Assembly: GCF_009936035.1 (NCBI RefSeq) | Contig: NZ_QWEO01000003.1 | Span: 62,001 to 126,000, forward strand | Reading direction: 5' to 3' | Length of the DNA stretch: 64,000 bases | From: Neglectibacter sp. X58 | Lineage (GTDB): Bacteria; Bacillota; Clostridia; Oscillospirales; Acutalibacteraceae | Shown: positions 17,994 through 26,028 of the stretch, piece after piece | How positions within the stretch are numbered: position 1 is the first letter of the stretch | Layout of the letters: each line of letters starts with the position of its first letter | The notes under the pieces: model-generated | Seen by the model: the letters and a program-made list of their open reading frames with translations, nothing else | Told to the model about the DNA's origin: nothing | The model's database searches: none | Made by a program: the position numbers and the translations under genes

Positions 17994-18091
17994 TAGGGCA
18001 ACACCGCACAATTCCCCGCTACCGCCTTAAGCGGCATCTCGCGGGATCTTTTTTCGCGATATACCACTTAAAATCATGCGGTATTGCCTTA
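17994..18091. mobile_element. 98-bp MITE-like element, family C
   Basis: The left end TAGGGCAACACCGCACAATT and the complement of the right end (TAAGGCAATACCGCATGATT) match at about 16 of 20 positions. The interior has small hairpins. It starts 16 bp after the stop codon of the Fic-like gene. There is only one copy in the window. Confidence 0.6.
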
Positions 18092-18199
18092 GGTTTTCGT
18101 TCATCCGGACAGAAAAACAGAAGGCGCCGCATATTTGAATCCTGCCGGCGGAAAAATAGGCCTATACTACATTTTTCTATCCGGAAAGGAAGTTTTGCC

Positions 18200-18517
18200 A
18201 TGAAACAGGAAAAAAACGGCAGGATAGGCAATCTGCCCGCCAACATCAACATTATGAATCCGGTGCCTAACAAGGACGCAAAATCTATTGTGAAGCTGGT
18301 GCGCAAGGACGGCAAGGTGTCCGGCTATGAGCTTTCAGACGGCCAGGTGCTCTCCAAGCGAGAGGGCGTGCAGCTTGCCAAGCAGGGAGGCATCCGGGGC
18401 GTAGCCATTGCCAGCCGCAATGGCAACGAATACCTCCGCTCCCTGCCGGACGGGGACGAAAGCAACAATCTGGGAGATCTGCCCAGCACGCCGCAAGGGC
18501 CTCAGGTTCTCTCATAA
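18200..18517 (+). CDS. DUF3892-family protein
   Basis: A 105-residue protein matching DUF3892. It has IVKLVRKDGKVSGYELSDGQVLSKREGVQLAKQGGIRGVAIASRNGNEYLRSLPDGDESNNLGDLP with the family's conserved GYELSDG, GVAIA and NEYLRSLPD elements. The role is unknown; family members are small soluble proteins common in Firmicutes. The start follows GGAAAGGAAG. It is monocistronic with its own terminator. Confidence 0.85.
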   Translation: MKQEKNGRIGNLPANINIMNPVPNKDAKSIVKLVRKDGKVSGYELSDGQVLSKREGVQLAKQGGIRGVAIASRNGNEYLRSLPDGDESNNLGDLPSTPQGPQVLS

Positions 18518-18544
18518 GGCTTTAAGCCTGCTTTACAAGCCTGC

Positions 18545-18577
18545 AAAAGGGCCGCTTTTTACAGCGGCCCTTTCCTT
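18545..18577 (+). terminator. Terminator after the DUF3892 gene
   Basis: AAAGGGCCGCT and AGCGGCCCTTT form a perfect 11-bp stem. The A-run and T-run on either side make it usable from both strands, so it probably also ends the minus-strand sugar operon. Confidence 0.85.
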
Positions 18578-18611
18578 GTGCTTATTCAAGCATCCTGTAT
18601 CCAGGACTTCT

Positions 18612-19715
18612 CTACAGGCAGGAACGGAAGGGAATATTCTGGGGCGCTTCAAAGCAGTCCTCAAAGCCCCGGCGGTGATGGTAGGCCCGTTTATCCTTGT
18701 CTGTAGGATAGACGTATCTGCCGCCCACCTCCCAGAAGAAGGGATGAAACTGATAATCCAGCCTGTCTTTCTTCATATCATACAGCACCCAGATTTCATT
18801 GATGTCTGCCATGAAGTTTGTCCACACGTCATAATGGATGGGGATAACCACCTTGCACCGCAGGGCCTCTGCCATGCGCAGGATGTCGCAGGAGGTCATT
18901 TTGTCCGCCATGCCTACAGGATTCTCGCCATAAGATCCAAAGGCCACGTCCACATCATAGTCTTTGCCATGCTTGGCAAAATAGATGGAATAGTGGGAAT
19001 CGCCGCTGTGGTAGATGTTGCCGCCTGGGGTTTTCAGCAGGTAGTTTACCGCCTTTTCGTCCATGTCCGTAGGGCATATACCAGTAAGCTCTTCCCGGTT
19101 TTCCGTGGTGTCGTCTGTAGTGACAAGGCAGGTGCGGTCGAAGGAATCCAGCACCACAATCTCTATATCCTTGATTTTAATGGTATCCCCTGGCTTTACG
19201 ATAATGCAGCGCTCTGCGGGCACCCCCCATTTCTGCCATAAGGCCACGCTCTTTTCCGGGCCGATGAACGGTACGGGGATTTCCCTGCCGCTTTCGTCTG
19301 TGGTGGTCATGCCGCTTTGTATCACATGGGCGGCAAACTCGGCGCTCATGTGATCCTGGTGGTAGTGGGTGGCCAGCACCGCATCCACCTGCTTTACGGC
19401 AAAGGGATCCAGCACAAAGGGCACAGCCCGTAGGTTGGGCTGCATGGCCCTGGCCCCGCACATGTTGGCCATCTGGTGTCCTGGGGCCATTTTGCCGTTT
19501 CCATGGGTGCGCTTGCCGTTGCCGCACCACAGGTCTACCGTAACATTAGCGCCTCCGGGGGTTTTAAACCAGATGCCTGTACAGCCCAACCACCACATGG
19601 CAACTGTGCCCGGCTCTACCTTTGTCTCCTCAATTTCCTCGTTAAGCCACGTCCCCCACTCCGGGAAGGTGCTCATAATCCAGCTTTCCCTGCTTATTTC
19701 GTCAATTTTGCTCAT
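18612..19715 (-). CDS. ulaG: UlaG-like L-ascorbate-6-phosphate lactonase
   Basis: A 367-residue metallo-beta-lactamase-fold hydrolase. In the Ula pathway UlaG opens L-ascorbate 6-phosphate to 3-keto-L-gulonate 6-phosphate. The metal motif is [12 protein letters not shown], with further His ligands in YHSGDSHYS and PIHYDVW, and the family start [12 protein letters not shown] is present. ATG at 19715 follows AGAAAGGATGG; upstream in-frame codons lie in a hairpin repeat. It is the last gene of a minus-strand operon that also encodes UlaF-like and UlaE-like epimerases and a kinase. UlaD (the decarboxylase) and the UlaABC uptake system are not in the window, so the substrate may differ. Confidence 0.88.
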   Translation of the reverse strand: MSKIDEISRESWIMSTFPEWGTWLNEEIEETKVEPGTVAMWWLGCTGIWFKTPGGANVTVDLWCGNGKRTHGNGKMAPGHQMANMCGARAMQPNLRAVPFVLDPFAVKQVDAVLATHYHQDHMSAEFAAHVIQSGMTTTDESGREIPVPFIGPEKSVALWQKWGVPAERCIIVKPGDTIKIKDIEIVVLDSFDRTCLVTTDDTTENREELTGICPTDMDEKAVNYLLKTPGGNIYHSGDSHYSIYFAKHGKDYDVDVAFGSYGENPVGMADKMTSCDILRMAEALRCKVVIPIHYDVWTNFMADINEIWVLYDMKKDRLDYQFHPFFWEVGGRYVYPTDKDKRAYHHRRGFEDCFEAPQNIPFRSCL

Positions 19716-19740
19716 CCAAACCATCCTTTCTGCTGTTCTC

Positions 19741-19805
19741 TGCAAGCGGGGCTTGCCGCCCCGCACCCCGCCCAAAGGGACTTTTTTATAAAAAAGTCCC
19801 TTTGG
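19741..19805. repeat. Hairpin-rich intergenic repeat
   Basis: CCAAAGGGACTTTTTT and its complement form a perfect 16-bp stem (19772-19805), next to a GC-rich stem GCGGGGC/GCCCCGC. The layout recalls the triple hairpin at 34776-34852. It lies between the UlaF-like and UlaG-like genes and may reduce transcription into ulaG. Confidence 0.65.
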
Positions 19806-19873
19806 AATCCTCAAAAAATTTCCACTCTTTATCCACAAACCATCAGTTCAAGCGGGCGAACATGGATGCAGCG

Positions 19874-20566
19874 TCACGTTGCCTGCCCGTAATAGGCATT
19901 GGCTCCATGCTTACGGTAATAGTGCTTGTCCTGCATGGCCTGGGGGGCGGGCTGTATCTGGGGGTTCAGCGTTTCCGCCCGGGCCGCCATTTTGGCGACC
20001 TCCTCCAGCACCACAGCGTTATGCACAGCCTCTGCCCCATCCTTGCCCCAGGTGAAGGGTCCATGGTTTTTGCACAGCACAGCAGGCATGGACTCATAAT
20101 CCTTCCCGGCAAAGTATTCCACAATGGAAAGCCCTGTGTTTTTCTCATAGGCCTCCTGGATTTCCGCCTCTGTCAGGTTGCGCACGCAGGGGATCTCCCC
20201 ATACATATAGTCAGCGTGAGTGGTGCCGTAGCAGGGGATGCCCCGGCCCGCCTGGGCCCAGCTTGTGGCCCAGCTTGAATGGGTGTGGACAACCCCCCCG
20301 ATTTTCGGGAAAGCCTTATAAAGCTCGATGTGGGTGGCGGTGTCGGAAGATGGATTGTAGCGCCCCTCCACTTTATGGCCCTGCAAGTCCATCAGCACCA
20401 TGTCCTCCGGGCGCAGCTTGTCATAGTCCACCCCGCTGGGCTTGATGGCGAAAATCCCTGCCCCCCGGTCAATTTCGCTTACATTCCCCCAGGTGAAGGT
20501 GACAAGGCCATGTGCAGGCAGCAGCATGTTGGCCCTGTATACCCGTTCTTTCAACTCTTCCAGCAT
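19874..20566 (-). CDS. araD: L-ribulose-5-phosphate 4-epimerase
   Basis: A 230-residue class II aldolase/epimerase that interconverts L-ribulose 5-phosphate and D-xylulose 5-phosphate. Zinc ligands are seen in VVHTHSSWATSWAQ and GTTHADYMYGE. The phosphate-binding part is TWGNVSEIDR and IKPSGVDYDKL, and NHGPFTWGKD is the C-terminal signature. The length is that of AraD, UlaF and SgbE, which cannot be told apart by eye. The L-ascorbate-type neighbours favour a UlaF role. The stop is 73 bp from the hairpin repeat. The start follows GCGGAAGGATG. Confidence 0.92.
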   Translation of the reverse strand: MLEELKERVYRANMLLPAHGLVTFTWGNVSEIDRGAGIFAIKPSGVDYDKLRPEDMVLMDLQGHKVEGRYNPSSDTATHIELYKAFPKIGGVVHTHSSWATSWAQAGRGIPCYGTTHADYMYGEIPCVRNLTEAEIQEAYEKNTGLSIVEYFAGKDYESMPAVLCKNHGPFTWGKDGAEAVHNAVVLEEVAKMAARAETLNPQIQPAPQAMQDKHYYRKHGANAYYGQAT

Positions 20567-20570
20567 AGTT

Positions 20571-21011
20571 TCATCCTTCCGCTAAAAATTTCTTTATGTA
20601 CCCAATCTGCGTGGGCATGATATTGTCCGGCAGCCTGTCAAGGGGAAACCACTTTAATTCCGTGCTCTCCCTGTCAGGCTCCGGCGTCCCGGTATATTTT
20701 TCCACGATGTACACCACATCCGTATAATATACCTCATCCCCGTTGGGGTATACCATATGCACCCCTGCCTGCACATCAAAGAGCACAGGATCCGCTATCT
20801 CCAAGGAAGTTTCTTCCCTCACCTCCCGGCGGAGGGCCTGCTCTAAAGTTTCCCCCAGTTCCAGCCCCCCGCCGGGCACACACCATGTACCGTCATCGGA
20901 ACGCTTCTCCAGCAAAAGCCCCTTCTCCCTGTCGTACAAGATGCACATGGCGGCTGTCATCATAATGGGGCTGTGGCCTATAAGCTTCCGTATGTCCGAA
21001 ATATATCCCAT
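20571..21011 (-). CDS. NUDIX hydrolase
   Basis: A 146-residue pyrophosphohydrolase. The NUDIX box is complete: GGGLELGETLEQALRREVREETSLEI with all catalytic Glu and Arg residues. The N-terminus MGYISDIRKLIGHSPIMM is typical of Gram-positive ADP-ribose/nucleotide NUDIX proteins. The start lies after GAGGAGGCG, just past the stop of the upstream gene. The link between a NUDIX enzyme and pentose metabolism is unclear; it may be housekeeping carried in the operon. Confidence 0.9.
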   Translation of the reverse strand: MGYISDIRKLIGHSPIMMTAAMCILYDREKGLLLEKRSDDGTWCVPGGGLELGETLEQALRREVREETSLEIADPVLFDVQAGVHMVYPNGDEVYYTDVVYIVEKYTGTPEPDRESTELKWFPLDRLPDNIMPTQIGYIKKFLAEG

Positions 21012-21022
21012 AACGCGCCTCC

Positions 21023-22054
21023 TCAAAAATCATAGTACATGGCAACCTCGTCTGTCTCTCGGTTGCAGGCAATGAGGATGTCCTGCCCCTCTATCCGGCA
21101 GCCGTAGACGTTTGCAGGGCCGCAGTCCTCGTCCAGGGTTTTGAAGCGGTAAGCCCCGTCCTCAAAGGTAAAAGCCAAAAGCCGCCTGGCTCCCTGCCTG
21201 TGGCCGATAACGGCGGCGGACCTGCCCGCAAGGCTGCCTCCCCATATGGCGTGGAGGAACAGAAGCTTCTCCGGATATGCATACACAGCTTCCCAGGCCT
21301 TGCCCTCCTGCCGGTAGATAGTCAGGGTATCCCCATGGAAGGGGGACATAACGATAAGCTCTTTTTTGCCGTCCCCGTCCAAATCTATCAGCAGGGCGTC
21401 GCTGGCAGGGGTTTCGAGAAGCTGCTCCTCCTGCCAGGACTCTCCCGACCCGCTGGGCGGCGTAAAGCGGAAAACCCCGTTTTCCCCGCACACCAAAGCC
21501 GCGTCCCCTCCGGTTTCCGAAAACCGACAGTAGCCATGGTTTTTCAGCACACACTCTTTGATGGGGACAAGAGGAAGCTGGTTTTCCGGGCCATAGGGGG
21601 ATAAATCCTCCGGCAGCTCTGCGGCATACACCTTGCCGGGGCTGCTCCAGTCGTCCTTATGGGCGTGGGCGGATTTTAGAGTGCATGCAATGAGATACCG
21701 CCTGCCATCCCTTTGCAGGATATCAAACCTGTGGACAAAGGGCAAGTCCGCTATGGTACGCACAGACCACTCTTCCCCTTCCGGCTGGGCCAACACAATG
21801 CGGGCCTTAGCGGAATCGTTGGGGGAATAGAACTCGTGGGTGGCTAAAAACTGCCCGTCCGTTCCCGGCACCTGCACCATGCTCATCACGCCGCCGGGTC
21901 CTTCCCATATGGTGGCCTGCTCCCTGCCCTCCCTGTCAAAGAGGATGCACCTGTCGTGCTTTTCCGCCGCCACCAGGAAGTGGGGCCTGCCCTGATACAG
22001 CAGGGGGGCCACTGAATAGCATTTGGAAAGCTTTGCCAAAACTTTTTTCTGCAT
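21023..22054 (-). CDS. VCBS/FG-GAP-like beta-propeller protein, cytosolic
   Basis: A 343-residue protein made of repeated beta-rich blades. One calcium-loop-like unit LLIDLDGDGKKELIVMSPFHGDTLTIY is of the FG-GAP/VCBS kind. There is no signal peptide, which is unusual for such propellers. The start is the ATG after AAAAGGAG; 41 upstream in-frame codons overlap the epimerase gene. It lies inside the sugar operon between two enzymes, so it may bind a sugar or act as a scaffold. That is inference only. Confidence 0.65.
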   Translation of the reverse strand: MQKKVLAKLSKCYSVAPLLYQGRPHFLVAAEKHDRCILFDREGREQATIWEGPGGVMSMVQVPGTDGQFLATHEFYSPNDSAKARIVLAQPEGEEWSVRTIADLPFVHRFDILQRDGRRYLIACTLKSAHAHKDDWSSPGKVYAAELPEDLSPYGPENQLPLVPIKECVLKNHGYCRFSETGGDAALVCGENGVFRFTPPSGSGESWQEEQLLETPASDALLIDLDGDGKKELIVMSPFHGDTLTIYRQEGKAWEAVYAYPEKLLFLHAIWGGSLAGRSAAVIGHRQGARRLLAFTFEDGAYRFKTLDEDCGPANVYGCRIEGQDILIACNRETDEVAMYYDF

Positions 22055-22068
22055 TTGCCACACTCCTT

Positions 22069-22935
22069 TTAGAGGGCCATGCCGCCCTGCTTCATTTTCT
22101 CTGTCACATAGCTTCTGGCTTTGGCGATATGGGCCGCCGCTTCCTCCACAGTCTGGCTGCGGGAATTGTCCGCCCACATCTCCAAGAGGAACATGCCCTG
22201 GTAGCCTAAACTGTGAAGGGCCTGGAAGATGCCTGCAAAATCCACGGCCCCTTCCCCGAATTCCAAGTCCCGGAACACCCCGGGCTTTGTTTCCTTGACA
22301 TGCAGGGCCACAATCTCCCCCAGCCCCAGGGCCAGCTCCCCGGGCACATTCTCTGTGAAATTGCTCAGGTTGCCGATGTCCGGGTAAATTTTAAAATAAG
22401 GCGAAGGGATTTTTTTCAGATATTCCATGGCCCTGGTGATGGTGCCCATATAGGGGGTGTCCATAATCTCCATGGCAAGCACCACCCCGGCCCGGGCCGC
22501 CATCTGCACGGCCTTCCTCATGCCCGCAATAAACAAAGCGTCGGTTTCCTCGTCGGAAGGCTCGTAATACACGTCATAGGCCGCAAGCTGGATGCACCGT
22601 ACCCCCAGCTTTACTGCCAGCAGGATAGCTTTCTCCATAATTTCCATGGCCTTCTGGCGGGTTTCCGGATTTTTGCTGCCAAAAGGGTATTTCCTGTGCC
22701 CGCTCAAGCACATAGTGGGGAAAACTATCCCTTCTTTTGCCATAAGCCTTCGCAAATCTTCGATTTCCCTGTCCGTCCAGTCCAGCCGTTTAAGCCGTTC
22801 GTCAGACTCATCCACAGAGATTTCCATGTAATCAAAGCCAGCAAGGCGCGCCGCCCGGAATTTTTCCTCCCAGGCAAAGGCGTTAGGCAGGGCCTTTTCG
22901 TATATGCCTATGGGGTTTTTGCGTATACTATACAT
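22069..22935 (-). CDS. ulaE: L-ribulose-5-phosphate 3-epimerase (UlaE/SgbU-like)
   Basis: A 288-residue TIM-barrel epimerase that converts L-xylulose 5-phosphate to L-ribulose 5-phosphate in the ascorbate/pentose route. Family features are GIYEKALP, FDYMEISVDESDERLKRLDW, the metal residues in AMEIMDTPYMG and YPDIGNL, and HVKETKPG with the terminal FLLEMW. The start follows GAGGAGGAAAAC. Spacing to the kinase gene is 11 bp, which indicates translation coupling. Confidence 0.9.
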   Translation of the reverse strand: MYSIRKNPIGIYEKALPNAFAWEEKFRAARLAGFDYMEISVDESDERLKRLDWTDREIEDLRRLMAKEGIVFPTMCLSGHRKYPFGSKNPETRQKAMEIMEKAILLAVKLGVRCIQLAAYDVYYEPSDEETDALFIAGMRKAVQMAARAGVVLAMEIMDTPYMGTITRAMEYLKKIPSPYFKIYPDIGNLSNFTENVPGELALGLGEIVALHVKETKPGVFRDLEFGEGAVDFAGIFQALHSLGYQGMFLLEMWADNSRSQTVEEAAAHIAKARSYVTEKMKQGGMAL

Positions 22936-22946
22936 TGTTTTCCTCC

Positions 22947-24422
22947 TCACTGAACAGGGGGCCACAGCAGGCGGTACAGCCTGTCAGACTGCTCCCGCAG
23001 CAGGCGGTAGGCCTCCCTGTTTTCCTTTTGGGGCGTATAAGCCTGTGCCGGATCATTCCGGCTGACAGCGGCACAAGCCTCCCCTATACTGCCATACGCT
23101 CCCAAAGCGCAAGCCGCCACCATCAGCGCCCCTCTGGCGGCAGCGTCTGCCCTGCCCCGGCGCAGGAGAGGCAGGCCGCAGGCATCGCTTAACATCTGGT
23201 TAAAAGGCCTGCTGTTGGTAAGGCCCCCATTGATGGTGATTTCCCCTATGGGCGCATAGCCCTCCATCACCTCCACGCCTCTGGCAAGCTCCAGGGCAAT
23301 GCCTTCCAGCAAGGCCCGCAGCATATCCTGCCGCCGGGTGGAGAGGGTTACGTTCTGGAACAGGGCGGTGGCGGCGGTGTTCCAGTCCGGGGTGGAACGA
23401 CCCTGGAAATAGGGCAGGCAGATACAGCCCCCCGCCCCTGCAGGGGACTCCTCCGCTTCCTTATCCAGTTGGGCGGGGGTGGCATCCGGGCCATAAAACT
23501 CCCTGCGGAACCAGTCGAAAGCCGAACAGCAGGTAAGGACGCTGGATTCTAAAATATACTGCCCGGGGATAGCGGCGCAGTTGCACAGCACATCGTCCCG
23601 GAGGCTTTCCGGAATTTTTTCCGCCCCGGCGACAAGGTATCCCCCGGTGCCCGCTGTGATGGAAACAGCCCCAGCCTTTGCCACCCCCTGGCCAATGGCC
23701 CCGCACTGCTGGTCGCCCCCGGCCGTAACAACAGGCAGGCCCTGAGAAAGCCCGGTTCGGGCGGCGGCCTCTTTCGTCAGGACGCCGCAGACAGATCCAG
23801 GCTCTATAAGGGGGCACAGCTTTTCCTCCCCAACCCCGAAAAGGGCCAGCAAATCCCTGTCCCATTGGCGGGTGCGCAGGTTCATCAACAGGGAACGGCT
23901 GCCGTATGTATGGTCTGTGGCAAGCCGCCCGGTAAGCAGCCAGAGCAGGTAATCGGGCACTGCCAGAAGCTTATAGGCCTTTTTATAGAGATCCGGGCGC
24001 TCCCGCCGCAGCCAAGCCATTTTCGTGCCGGAAAACACCGGGTTTACCCGGGAACCACAGCGTGTAAACACCCAGTTATTTTCCCTCTCCAACTCCCGGC
24101 ACAGAGGCTCTACCCGCTTGTCCTGCCACATGATGGCATTGCACAAGGGGCGCATATCCTTATCCACCGGAATAATAGAGGATCGCTGGGAGGTGAGGGC
24201 AATGGCGTCAAGGCCCCAGCCGCCTGCCCCAGCCGCCTCCGCCGCCTGGGACAGCAGCGCGAAAAGGGCGGATTCCCAGTCTGCCGGCTCCTGCTCTACC
24301 CAGCCGTTTTGCAGGAATAAAGGCTGATATGCCCTCTGCCCGGAAAAAAGCGCCCTCCCCTCCTGGGTGAACACAATTCCCCGCATACTGGAGGTGCCCA
24401 CATCCACCGTCAAAATATGCAC
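22947..24422 (-). CDS. FGGY-family carbohydrate kinase (L-xylulose or L-ribulose kinase type)
   Basis: A 491-residue ATP-dependent sugar kinase. The N-terminal ATP phosphate loop is VDVGTSSMRGIVF. The sugar-binding segment is IMWQDKR. The FGGY C-terminal half holds GGDQQCGAIGQG, SITAGTGGYL and the adenosine-binding GEITINGGLTNSRPFNQM. Pairing with 3- and 4-epimerases of L-pentulose 5-phosphates suggests L-xylulose as substrate (LyxK-like), but this is context, not proof. The start is GTG after GGGGAGGGC. It is the first gene of the six-gene operon. Confidence 0.88.
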   Translation of the reverse strand: MHILTVDVGTSSMRGIVFTQEGRALFSGQRAYQPLFLQNGWVEQEPADWESALFALLSQAAEAAGAGGWGLDAIALTSQRSSIIPVDKDMRPLCNAIMWQDKRVEPLCRELERENNWVFTRCGSRVNPVFSGTKMAWLRRERPDLYKKAYKLLAVPDYLLWLLTGRLATDHTYGSRSLLMNLRTRQWDRDLLALFGVGEEKLCPLIEPGSVCGVLTKEAAARTGLSQGLPVVTAGGDQQCGAIGQGVAKAGAVSITAGTGGYLVAGAEKIPESLRDDVLCNCAAIPGQYILESSVLTCCSAFDWFRREFYGPDATPAQLDKEAEESPAGAGGCICLPYFQGRSTPDWNTAATALFQNVTLSTRRQDMLRALLEGIALELARGVEVMEGYAPIGEITINGGLTNSRPFNQMLSDACGLPLLRRGRADAAARGALMVAACALGAYGSIGEACAAVSRNDPAQAYTPQKENREAYRLLREQSDRLYRLLWPPVQ

Positions 24423-24455
24423 GCCCTGCCCTCCCCATCTTTTTCTTTTAGAAAT

Positions 24456-24484
24456 ATTTTATCATGCCAGGGGATTGATTGCAA
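24456..24484 (-). promoter_or_regulatory. Promoter of the sugar operon
   Basis: TTGCAA, 17 bp, TAAAAT on the minus strand, about 35 bp upstream of the kinase start. A MITE-like element begins about 40 bp upstream of the -35 box and may have displaced upstream regulatory sites. Confidence 0.75.
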
Positions 24485-24522
24485 GATTTTTGTGCAGGAT
24501 TCCTTTTTCCAGCAAAGCAAAC

Positions 24523-24706
24523 CTAGGGCTTGTTTGAAAATAGAGGAGTGCCGGAATTTTTGTTCCAAAGGGAGCGGTTTCAAGGCGGAAACCGCAAGAA
24601 ATACTGTCGTATTTCGAGGATTCCCAACACAGAGAACCGCAGGCGCATACATGCGTCCCGTTTGGGGCAAAAAGACAGTGTTTACGATTTTTCAAACAAG
24701 CCCTAG
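24523..24706. mobile_element. 184-bp MITE-like element, family B, copy 2
   Basis: It has the same CTAGGGCTTGTTTGAAAA ends and nearly the same interior as the element at 16620-16804, in the same orientation. The few differences include the central and 3' parts. It lies between the sugar operon promoter and cysK. Confidence 0.88.
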
Positions 24707-24736
24707 AATCCGCACAAAACACAGCCACACCTACCA

Positions 24737-25666
24737 TTATTCTCCGAACAGCGCTGTGGAAAGGTACCGGTCGCCTGTGTCGGGCAGCAGCACCGCCAGC
24801 GTCTTTCCCTGATAGGCGCTTTCCCCTGCAAGGGTTTTCGCGGCGCTGAGGGCCGCGCCGGAAGATATCCCCACCAGGATACCCTCCCTGGTAGCAAAAG
24901 CCCGGCTGGCGCCATAGGCCTCTTCCTCGGTGACAGCCAGCACCCGGTCATAGACGCCTGTGTCCAGCAAATCCGGCACAAAGCCTGCCCCAATCCCCTG
25001 AAGGCCGTGGGGGCCTGCCTTTCCCTCGGAGAGCACCGGGGATCCTGCCGGCTCCACTGCCACCACCTCAATTTGCGGGTTCTGCTCTTTCAGATACCGC
25101 CCGATGCCTGTGATGGTGCCGCCTGTGCCCACCCCGGCAATAAACACGTCTATTTTCTCTCCAGCCTGCCTCCAAAGCTCCGGGCCGGTGGTTTCATAAT
25201 GGGCCTGGGCATTGGCGGGATTTACAAACTGGCCGGCCAGGATGCTGCCTGGATTTTCCCTTTGCAGCTCCTCTGCCCTTTCAATGGCCCCTGCCATGCC
25301 CTTTTCCCCAGGAGTCAGCACAATTTGCGCCCCATAAGCCTTCAATAAGGCCCGGCGCTCCATGCTCATGGTTTCCGGCATGGTGAGCAGCACCCTGTAG
25401 CCCCAGGCTGCCGCCACTGCCGCCAGGCCAATGCCTGTGTTGCCGGAGGTTGGCTCAATGATAAGCCCGCCGGGGCGGAGCCTTCCTGTACGCTTTGCAT
25501 CCTCTATCATGTACAGGGCCGCGCGATCCTTCACACTGCCTGCCGGATTCAGATATTCCAGCTTGGCTAAAAGCCTGCATCCGCCATGCCCCGCCAAAAA
25601 ACGGCTGGCCTCCAGCAGGGGGGTATTGCCTATCAGGTCTGTCATACTGCGGGTTGTCTGTTCCAT
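24737..25666 (-). CDS. cysK: Cysteine synthase A (O-acetylserine sulfhydrylase)
   Basis: A 309-residue PLP-dependent enzyme making L-cysteine from O-acetylserine and sulfide. The PLP-binding lysine is in NPAGSVKDRAA, substrate-loop PTSGNTGIGLA, phosphate cradle GVGTGGTITGIGRY and C-terminal GISSGAAL. The length is exactly family-typical. The start follows AGGAAAGG. It is monocistronic; no terminator is evident before the MITE that follows its stop codon. Confidence 0.95.
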   Translation of the reverse strand: MEQTTRSMTDLIGNTPLLEASRFLAGHGGCRLLAKLEYLNPAGSVKDRAALYMIEDAKRTGRLRPGGLIIEPTSGNTGIGLAAVAAAWGYRVLLTMPETMSMERRALLKAYGAQIVLTPGEKGMAGAIERAEELQRENPGSILAGQFVNPANAQAHYETTGPELWRQAGEKIDVFIAGVGTGGTITGIGRYLKEQNPQIEVVAVEPAGSPVLSEGKAGPHGLQGIGAGFVPDLLDTGVYDRVLAVTEEEAYGASRAFATREGILVGISSGAALSAAKTLAGESAYQGKTLAVLLPDTGDRYLSTALFGE

Positions 25667-25868
25667 TCACGCTCATTCCTTTCCTGGGCGGTTCTGCTCG
25701 CCGCCGCGTTATACCGCTTCCATCATACTCTTCCCCGCCCTGTTTTGTCAATGGAGGCTTCCTGTGCCAGCACCCCTGCTTGTGGCTTCCTCTGGTGCTT
25801 ATCCAAGGGTTTGTGCCTGTTCATATATTTCTAAATTCTTAACAATGCGTGAATGACGCAAAAAAACA

Positions 25869-25897
25869 TTGCCATAGCGGCCTTTGGGGGGTATAAT
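25869..25897 (+). promoter_or_regulatory. Promoter of the export operon
   Basis: TTGCCA, 17 bp, TATAAT. The 360-bp gap between cysK and the adaptor gene (25667-26028) holds this promoter, a small inverted repeat near 25850 and a 130-nt leader with AAGGAAGGAG about 60 nt before the start codon. Confidence 0.75.
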
Positions 25898-26028
25898 ATA
25901 AAAGTATGCAGAAATGCTGTTTGTGGTTTTGCCCTTGCTTTAAAACGGGCGACCTGTGAAAATACGAAAGGAAGGAGCGGTACCAGCGGGCAGAACTGTC
26001 TGGCTTTGCGTACCGCGCGGCGTTTGCT

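Noticed and set aside
18019-18315. A 98-codon minus-strand frame over the family-C element and DUF3892 gene
   Set aside because: It is antisense to a well-supported gene and includes the inverted-repeat element.
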